Below, in pieces: positions 58,201 to 64,000 of a stretch of 64,000 bases of DNA. The stretch is from NCBI RefSeq assembly GCF_000002985.6, contig NC_003281.10:2356001-2420000 (forward strand), read 5' to 3'. Position numbers and translations under genes: made by a program. Source of the stretch: Caenorhabditis elegans (lineage: Eukaryota; Nematoda; Chromadorea; Rhabditida; Rhabditidae). The first letter of the stretch is position 1, and every line of letters starts with the position of its first letter. The notes beneath the pieces are model-generated. The model did not search any database. It had not been told where the DNA came from and was given only the letters and a program-made list of their open reading frames with translations.

Positions 58201-61200
58201 TTCACTGTTATTGAGCATATTCACAAATTCACCACATTTTGTTTTCCAAAAAAATGTTTTAGTGGAATTAGCCGAAATAGCCGATCGGCGAATTCGGCTA
58301 ACATCGGCCAAAATCGGCTAACGGATAACTACGTATTAGCCGAACTGCCAAAAAGTCGGCTAACGGCTAATTCGGCTAATATTAGCCGAGTTAGCCGAAT
58401 TAGCCGATCGGCGAATTCGGCTAAATCGGCTATTATCCGCACACCCCTGTTATGGAAGCGAGGTCTACAGTCCGAGTTCAATTGCCTCGACGAAGAAACT
58501 CGAGAAACCACTGAAATTCTTCTCTCGACGAATTATTTCAAAGATGCAACATGTCATACTCCTCCTACGATGATCGTCTCAACCAATGCAATCTCAAGTC
58601 AGTTCAACACAGACGAATCCTACAAATCCTCAGGACGTACCATAATTTTATTTGCAGTGATTTTCATTTCCCCAATGTCTCATCTATTGTCAGAAAAGCC
58701 CGATCTCCCAGATTTCCTTACTCACTATGTATCTGTGGCACCTCCAACAAAAGCTTTCTACATAAGTATCTTCCCCTATGGAACAGTGTAGCTTTATTAT
58801 TACCGGTTAAACTTTCCCGCCCAGCCTTCTCAGCACTTATATGCTCTCTACCTCTTGATAAACTTCTTCCCCACATTTGATCTCGAAACTATATTACGGT
58901 TACTTGATCATCTTATCGCTCACATGTTTTGTCCTTTTAAATCCTTTGATTCTTTGATTCTTGCCATTTCTTTAAAACGTGAACGAATAAAATATAAAAC
59001 CACCCCCTGGGGGTACTGTAGTTTTCGTGGTGGGACCCATATTGAGCGATTTTGGGTGTCAAATTGGTATTTAAAACGGACATTCTCATAATTTTGAAGA
59101 AAATATGAACGAAAACAATATTTTAACGATTTTTGAAAATTTTTGAAAAAAAAAACATTTTTTCGAAAATTTTTAAATATTTTCAAAACTGAAAATTTTT
59201 AAATTCCATATATTTTAGTTCAAATTTTTCACTTATTTCACACCTCAGGTGTCACAAAAAACGCGGTTCCAACAAAACTGCTCCGCCGCCCCGTCGGCTG
59301 CTCTTCTTCCACAGGATTTTCCTGAATTTTCTGATAATCTGACAGAAATTTCGATGATCCAAAATCGGTTAACATGATTCTTCCATCTGATTTCACCAAT
59401 AAATTGTCCGCTTTCACATCTCGATGAATTATGCCCAATTTGTGAATGTGTTCTGCAAAAAAATCGGAAAAAATCACAAGTTTTTCGGGGAAAAATGAAA
59501 ATTTGGGCATAGCTTCCGCATCTCCGAGTGACAAATGTGCTCTATTGTCAAATTGTTTGCAGAAATACGGTATTTATTCACATTTTCAACCAGTTTAAGG
59601 CTAAAAATGTGAATAAATACAGTTTTTACTGCAATCAATACGAGTAGAAGCACAAGAGCCACTGAAATTATGGAAAATTGAGATGGCCGAGAAATCCAAA
59701 AAGTTAGGCCACCAGATGTGATATTGCTTGTAAAATGAGAATTCCTGTGGCTTTTCATCAAATTTTGGCTCAATATTTTCAATTTTGAACGAAAAACAAA
59801 TATTAAGGTTTTTTTTTTCAACTTTCTAGGAATTTTCAGCATTTTTCATTATGAAAAACCAATTTCCTGAGGATTTTCACCACTATAACACGTTTTTCTT
59901 TGCCTCTAGCTTGAAATTTAAATTTCAAGGGTTACGGTAGCTCCAAAAGTACGCAAACACCGATGTTTGCGTACTCGGCACCGAATTTTACGACAGTTGG
60001 CCCAAATTGTCTGAAAACCGGGTCACGGGCGTAAAAAGGGATGGAGAATTCGAATTTTCAACTGAAAATCTGCGAAAATCACAAGTTTTTGGGGGAAAAA
60101 TGAAAATTTGGGCATAGCTTACGCATCTCCGAGTGACAAATGTGCTCTATTGTCGAATTGTTGGCAGAAATACGGTATTTATTCACATTTTCAGCCAATT
60201 TAAGGCTAAAAATGTGAATAAATACAGTTTTTACTGCAATCAATACGAGTAGAAGCACATGAGCCACTGAAATTTCAATTTCGGAGCCGAAAAACACATA
60301 TTAAGGTTTTTTTTTCAACTTTCTAGCGATTTTCAGCAATTTTCACTATGAAAAACGAATTTCCTGAGGATTTTTACCACAGTAACCTGTTTTTCTGAGT
60401 TTCTAGCATTAAAATGAAATTTTCAAAGGTTACGGTAGCTCCAAAAGTACGCAAACACCGAATTTTACGAAATTTTGTCTGAATTGGCTGAAAAATGGGT
60501 TACAAATGTGAAAAGTGATGGAGAATCCGAATTTTCAACTGAAAATCTGTGAAAATCACAAGTTTTTCGGGTGAAAATTGAAAATTTGAGCATAGCTTCC
60601 GCATCTCCGAGTGACAAATGTGCTCTATTGTCAAATTGTTGGCAGAAATACGGTATTTATTCACATTTTCAGCCCAATTTAAGGTTGAAAATGTGAATAA
60701 ATACCCGTTTTTACTGCAATCAATACGAGTAGAGGCACATAAGTCACGAAATTTTTAGAAATTAAGCTTTTTAGGGATTTTTTTTTTTGGAAATTTCGGA
60801 AATTTGATAAATTCGGCGAAAAATTAATTTTTCTCGAGAAATATTTGAAATTTGAGGAAAACCCTAAATTTTGGGAAAATTTATCACAAATTTCAGAAAT
60901 TGAACTCGGAATCTATTTAATTTAATAGGAAATTCAAAAAATTCTCGGAAAAAACCGTGAGGAAATGGCTGAAAATCAACTTTTTGCAATTGGTGGCCTA
61001 GAAATTCAAAAAGTTCGGCCACCAAAATTTTTTTAGCTGAAAACATGCGAGTCGGGGTTAAAAATAGTGAAAAATCCGATTTTAGCACCGAAAATTGTCA
61101 AAAAATGCCAAAGTTTCTGGAATTTTCGGTCATTTTTCACGTTTTATCGATTTTTTTTGAAAATTTTAATGTGTTTCCCCTTTTAAAATCTCGAAATTTC

Positions 61201-62191
61201 AACAAAAACGCCCTAAATTCGACTGTGGCCTAGAAATTTCGAAAAGTTAGGCCACCATCTGTTTTTTCGGCTGAAAATGCTAAAATTTCCGCTGATGTAG
61301 TGAAATCTGCACAATTTTTGCCATTTTTTGGAGAAAAATTCGAGTTTTTTCGGAAAAAAATCCAGTAAATTCAGGAATTTTGCTTTTTTGTGTGGAAAAT
61401 TCGAAAAACATCCATCATTTTCGATTAGTGGCCTAAAAATCGTAAAAGTTCGGCCACCTAGAGATTTTTTGTTGGAAAAAACGGTGTTTTGCAATAGAAA
61501 ATGGGTTTATTCACAATTTTCCAGCGGTATTACCGGTTTTTTCCTATTTTCAGCGTAAAAATCGATATTTACCAAGTGCTGACAGCAAATTGGCCGCATA
61601 ATATCGAGAATCTGCGACGTTGAACTTGGAATCCGGCTGTTTTTGCATTAAAGTGCAGAGATCTCCGTCTGAAATTGAAAGAATTGAAGTTTTCAGCTTT
61701 TTTTTCGAGATTTTTCAGCTAAAAACTCACATTTAGCATATTCTAGAACAAAATATAAGCTCTCCGAGTCTTGAAAAGTCGCGTATAACGTCACAATTCC
61801 GGGATGAGCGTTTTCTTCACGAGAAATCAACGCCAGCGCCTCTTTTTCACGATGAATATACGGAACCTGGAATATTCATCGATTTTATTCACATTTCCAA
61901 TAAAAATCGGGTTTAAAAACCATTTTATTCTTCAAAATCAGCCTTTTCAGGCAGATTTTCAGCGCAACTTCCGGATTTTCGTCATTTTTGGGTTCTTTTC
62001 GACGTGCCAGGTAGACCGTGCTGAATGAGCCCTCGCCGACTTCTTTTTCTACCTGAAAATTGAAAAATAAAATTTAAAATTTGAGAAAACCGGTTGAAAA
62101 ATACACTTACTGAATAATCCGCTAAACATTTCATATTTGAGCCTTCCCGGCGCGCATTTTGCGGATTTTTTAGATTTTCCGGCACCTCCAT
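55245..62191 (-). CDS. PDK1-like AGC protein kinase lacking a PH domain, 320 aa
   Basis: Seven exons in frame: 62111-62191, 61921-62052, 61731-61866, 61573-61668, 59244-59452, 55404-55610 and 55245-55346. Kinase landmarks: glycine loop [13 protein letters not shown], catalytic Lys in [12 protein letters not shown]1-type [15 protein letters not shown], hinge FVLEYAKYGDL, catalytic loop [19 protein letters not shown], activation loop [15 protein letters not shown] (the Ser matches PDK1's autophosphorylation site), [19 protein letters not shown], and the C-terminal [19 protein letters not shown]. It stops right after the kinase fold, so the PH domain of true PDK1 is absent. Residues corresponding to the human PIF pocket (Lys115, Gln150, Leu155) appear conserved. 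It resembles W04B5.5 from memory. The chosen Met is 12 nt inside its exon, and a longer N-terminus is possible. The 3.6-kb intron 5 carries a LINE. Confidence 0.85.
55700..56195. repeat. Two fold-back repeats in kinase intron 5
   Basis: GGGTCCCGCCACGAA-family copies at about 55705-55885 and 56010-56195. They share the private segment AGTGCAAAATTGACGGTTTC, so one probably derives from the other. A third copy next door (56325-56394 plus 58999-59090) is split by the LINE. Confidence 0.75.
56886..57577. repeat. 83-bp direct repeats flanking a 526-bp insert in the LINE
   Basis: Bases 56886-56968 and 57495-57577 are identical except for one position (AAATGACC versus AAACGACC). They cover the RT motif [20 protein letters not shown]. 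Between them lie 526 bp of AT-rich sequence unrelated to the RT ORF, with two TATACCTGTGAAA repeats at its left end and AATGTAGAGAAAAATGCGAT at its right end. Confidence 0.85.
57966..58449. mobile_element. hAT-like MITE inserted in the LINE
   Basis: Perfect terminal inverted repeats CAGGGGTGTGCGGATAA and TTATCCGCACACCCCTG, flanked by an exact 8-bp target duplication TTATGGAA (57958-57965 and 58450-58457). Both features are diagnostic of the hAT superfamily. The interior is made of CGGCTAA/TTAGCCG repeats in both orientations. Reading across the duplication, the LINE frame continues from LDYG to [11 protein letters not shown], confirming insertion into an existing element. Confidence 0.95.
59475..60750. 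repeat. Three minus-oriented stem repeats; first two form the near-copy of 1.7-2.5 kb
   Basis: GTATTTATTCACATTTT-stem repeats at about 59490-59665, 60092-60265 and 60575-60750 in the intron between kinase exons 4 and 5, separated by GTTTGCGTACT motifs. The block from about 59480 to 60250 matches 1780-2510 in reverse complement, including the GGTGGCCTAACTTTTTGGAT module near 59700. Confidence 0.75.
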
Positions 62192-62203
62192 GACACGTAG
62201 AAC

Positions 62204-62206
62204 CTG
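62204..62206 (-). promoter_or_regulatory. Acceptor upstream of the kinase start
   Basis: A CAG acceptor on the minus strand, 12 bases before the proposed ATG. The 12 bases read VLRV in frame, so it could be either a trans-splice site with a short 5' UTR or the junction with an earlier coding exon in 62285-62600. Confidence 0.4.
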
Positions 62207-62209
62207 AAT

Positions 62210-62870
62210 TTTTAGAAAATTATCGAAAAAAAATTGAGAAAACGAGAGAAAATCGATTTTTTAAGCTGGAAATTGATGAAAAAAGCTTAATGTCGTCAAA
62301 TAAAATGCCCTGGTACGCAATTACACCGGAGCCTACGCGCAAATGCGGACTTGCTGCTTTTGGCGGTAGTTCAAATAGGATTTTCTCGAGAAAAACACTT
62401 TTTGATGAGAATATCCGATAAAGAAGCCATGATAAACACAAACTTTGAACTTTTTCTCGATGAACTATTGATTTTTCCGTATTATTTACACACGTGCACA
62501 TCATCTTGTCAATATGAAGCCCCCGTGGCACTGTGTGAGGTTGACTCAATATTTGCTTAGCGATAAAAATACTGAAAAAGGTGCTGCGGCAACTGATAAC
62601 GGACACTTTTCCGAAAAGTTATTCTCGAATATTCTAATTTTCTTGTGAAATACTACCTGACTATGCAGAACTTTGTTTTACCGGTAAGTTTCGCGAAATT
62701 TTTGAATTTTCGCCGCATGCAAGCGCGCTCCAATGTGAATATTTCAAAATTTTCAAATGAAATATTGAAAACAGTAAAAAATCAATAATTATGGCGAAAA
62801 AAAAACCAAAAATTCTGAAAAATCGTGAAAATGCGCTCCAATGCAACTATCGCAATTTTTCACGATATCG
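62210..62870. other. Intergenic region between divergent kinase and galectin-like genes
   Basis: Mostly unique sequence with GCGCGCTCCAATG motifs near 62725 and 62832, a motif also seen as GCGCGCTCCATCG in the palindromic MITE near 9235 and 9607. A minus-strand open frame at 62220-62606 reads KILFELPPKAASPHLRVGSG but has no donor that leads to the kinase exon, so I left it uncalled. Confidence 0.4.
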
Positions 62871-62875
62871 CAATA

Positions 62876-63052
62876 CACGTGGTGCCAGTTGTCCCATTAC
62901 GGTTTGATCTACAAAAAATGCGGGAACTTTTTGCCCAAAAAAAAATGTGACGTCAGCACGTTCTTAACCATGCAAAATCAGTTGAAAACTCTGCGTCTCT
63001 TCTCCCGCATTTTTCGGAGATCAAACCGAAAAAAGACATTCTGACACCACGT
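62876..63052. mobile_element. Small MITE upstream of the galectin-like gene
   Basis: Terminal inverted repeats CACGTGGTGCCAG and CTGACACCACGT, then an inner pair CGGTTTGATCT/AGATCAAACCG and CGGGAACTTTT...TCTCCCGCATTTTT. The interior includes TGACGTCAGCACGTTCTTAA. This structure matches a common C. elegans dispersed MITE, but I do not give its database name because I cannot check it. Confidence 0.7.
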
Positions 63053-63132
63053 TGCAACACAAAAGCAGTAGAAATTGTTGTTGCAGTTGCAATTGCGCTC
63101 TGACGCAAATTTTCGACAAAGTCAATAATTTC

Positions 63133-63135
63133 CAG
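63133..63135 (+). promoter_or_regulatory. Trans-splice-like acceptor before the galectin-like gene
   Basis: AATAATTTCCAG ends three bases before the ATG, supporting the start codon and SL trans-splicing. Confidence 0.5.
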
Positions 63136-63138
63136 ACA

Positions 63139-64000
63139 ATGCCGTTCCGTCGGGACATTCCAGCCGGCTTTCCAGTCGGGACCACATTTAAATTGACCGG
63201 AAAACCCTACGAGGACATTCAGAAGAGCATTTTCGTGATTTTCAACACAAATAATGGAGATCAGGCTCTTCGCGTCGAGCTTGTGCTCGTTCAACCGTCT
63301 AAAGTGATTCAGAATTTTTATTTGGCTGATCGAGTAAAATTTTAGCGGGAAAAAAGACTATAAATCGATGATTTTCCGTCCGAAATTGGAAAAAAAATCT
63401 ATAACTTTCAGAAAAATTGGAGAAAAATCAATAATTTTACCGAAATTGGAAAAAATCGATATATCACAGAAATTTTTTTTTCGAAAAATTCGATAAATTC
63501 TGAAAAAGCTGTCATAAAGTCGATGTCACCTCGAAAGTGATTTTAAAAAATCAATACTTTTCCAAAAAATCACTAAAAAATCGAAAATTCTCTAAAAATC
63601 AAAAATCAATATCGATTTTTCCAGCTAAAAATCGATTGCACCGTATCACAAAAAAAGTCAACCGCCGTCGAAACTCTTGTCGTCTGCCCGTTAAATCAAC
63701 GGGCGGTGCTGAAAATCATCACCTCCCAGCACTCGTTCCAGGTGAGAATTATTGATTTTATTGATTTTATTGATTTTTCCGGGGGCGCGAAAAATCGATA
63801 ATTTCAAAAAAAAACTTTTTTTCGAAACCCTTCCATGATTATACTTAATTGAAAGCTCGTTTTACGCTTAATCTGATAATAGTAAAACTATGGGTCTTAA
63901 CACGAATATCGTCGTGTTACTGTAGCTCCAAACTTTCTTTTTTTCCAGATTTTGTTCAACGAATCCAAGGTTGCAGATTTTGTGCACCGCGTCGACCCCA
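63139..64000 (+). CDS. Galectin-like protein, 5' part (continues past the right edge)
   Basis: Three exons in phase: 63139-63333, 63625-63741 and 63949 onward. The product starts MPFRRDIPAGFPVGTTFKLT and continues GKPYEDIQKSIFVIFNTNNG. This is the galectin fold opening, where a beta strand with G-x-x-x-L-x-G is followed by FxVxF...GDxAL. The third exon reads ILFNESKVADFVHRVDP, close to the conserved FQISVNGxHFxxFxHRxP strand of galectins. The usual carbohydrate-contacting motif HFNPR after GD-x-ALH is missing: here it reads GDQALRVELVLVQPSK. Galactoside binding is therefore doubtful, and a structural or other ligand role is possible. The remaining C-terminus is outside the window. Confidence 0.6.

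Larger units (their letters stand above)
56395..58998 (+). mobile_element. 5'-truncated, degenerate LINE (Jockey/CR1-like) in an intron
   Basis: Reverse transcriptase blocks appear in order on the plus strand, opposite to the host kinase gene: [75 protein letters not shown], then [26 protein letters not shown] and a C-terminal region ending [11 protein letters not shown]. The catalytic FADD motif is disrupted: two extra G before GATGAT shift the frame. Another frameshift lies near 58550. The element starts inside the ORF (5' truncation) and its 3' end, AATAAAATATAAAA, abuts repeat sequence. It interrupts a GGGTCCCGCCACGAA repeat at CGAAAA/CCACCCC. It is clearly inactive. Confidence 0.88.

Noticed and set aside
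62220..62606. 128-codon minus-strand frame as an N-terminal kinase exon
   Set aside because: It contains FELPPKAASPHLRVG, but I found no donor that joins in frame to the acceptor at 62203. The kinase model is complete from the Met at 62191.

Overview
The window is nuclear DNA of a Caenorhabditis nematode, most likely Caenorhabditis elegans chromosome III. The evidence is AT-rich sequence, short exons with GTAAGT-type donors and TTTTCAG acceptors, introns of about 47-60 bp beside introns swollen by repeats, trans-splice-like acceptors just before start codons, and nematode-only families (SRD receptor, WSN domain, F-box-associated domain). Three genes are recognisable individually: gip-1, cic-1 and strm-1. 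The chromosome assignment rests on my memory of where these genes lie, not on a search.

Layout. 455-5913 (+): the 3' part of gip-1 (gamma-tubulin complex GCP family). 6948-10278 (+): an SRD-class seven-transmembrane receptor whose introns hold a hAT-like MITE, a 35-bp tandem array and a long TTAA-flanked palindrome. 10884-12524 (-): an F-box-associated domain remnant, and a tiny gene predicted to encode a divergent SUMO-like protein without the terminal diglycine. 12923-15964 (-): a WSN-domain type I membrane protein with a duplicated exon and a one-base frameshift. 16227-16697 (-): a doubtful small peptide and a frameshifted pseudogene. 17000-18050: a 186-bp tandem array. 20200-28570 (+): a 582-aa protein with an unassigned N-terminus, a possible winged helix and a nucleoside phosphorylase domain. 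28947-30579 (-): a four-helix orphan membrane protein. 30.6-38.4 kb: repeat-rich DNA without a supportable gene. 38403-45208 (-): cic-1 (cyclin C), with a giant fold-back in one intron. 46099-50256 (+): strm-1 (sterol C4-methyltransferase). 50451-54963 (-): mitochondrial ribosomal protein uL30m. 55245-62191 (-): a PDK1-like kinase without a PH domain, only about 280 bp upstream of the uL30m gene (possible operon). It carries a LINE inside an older repeat, itself split by a hAT-like MITE. 63139 to the right edge (+): a partial galectin-like gene.

The genes do not form one pathway. They are housekeeping genes (microtubule nucleation, Mediator kinase module, mitochondrial translation, sterol signalling) mixed with fast-evolving nematode families. 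The other main feature is the repeat content. A fold-back family built on a GGGTCCCGCCACGAA core occurs about 30 times, a second family with a GTATTTATTCACATTTT stem about 10 times, and a GGTGGCC...GGCCACC family many times, almost all in introns.
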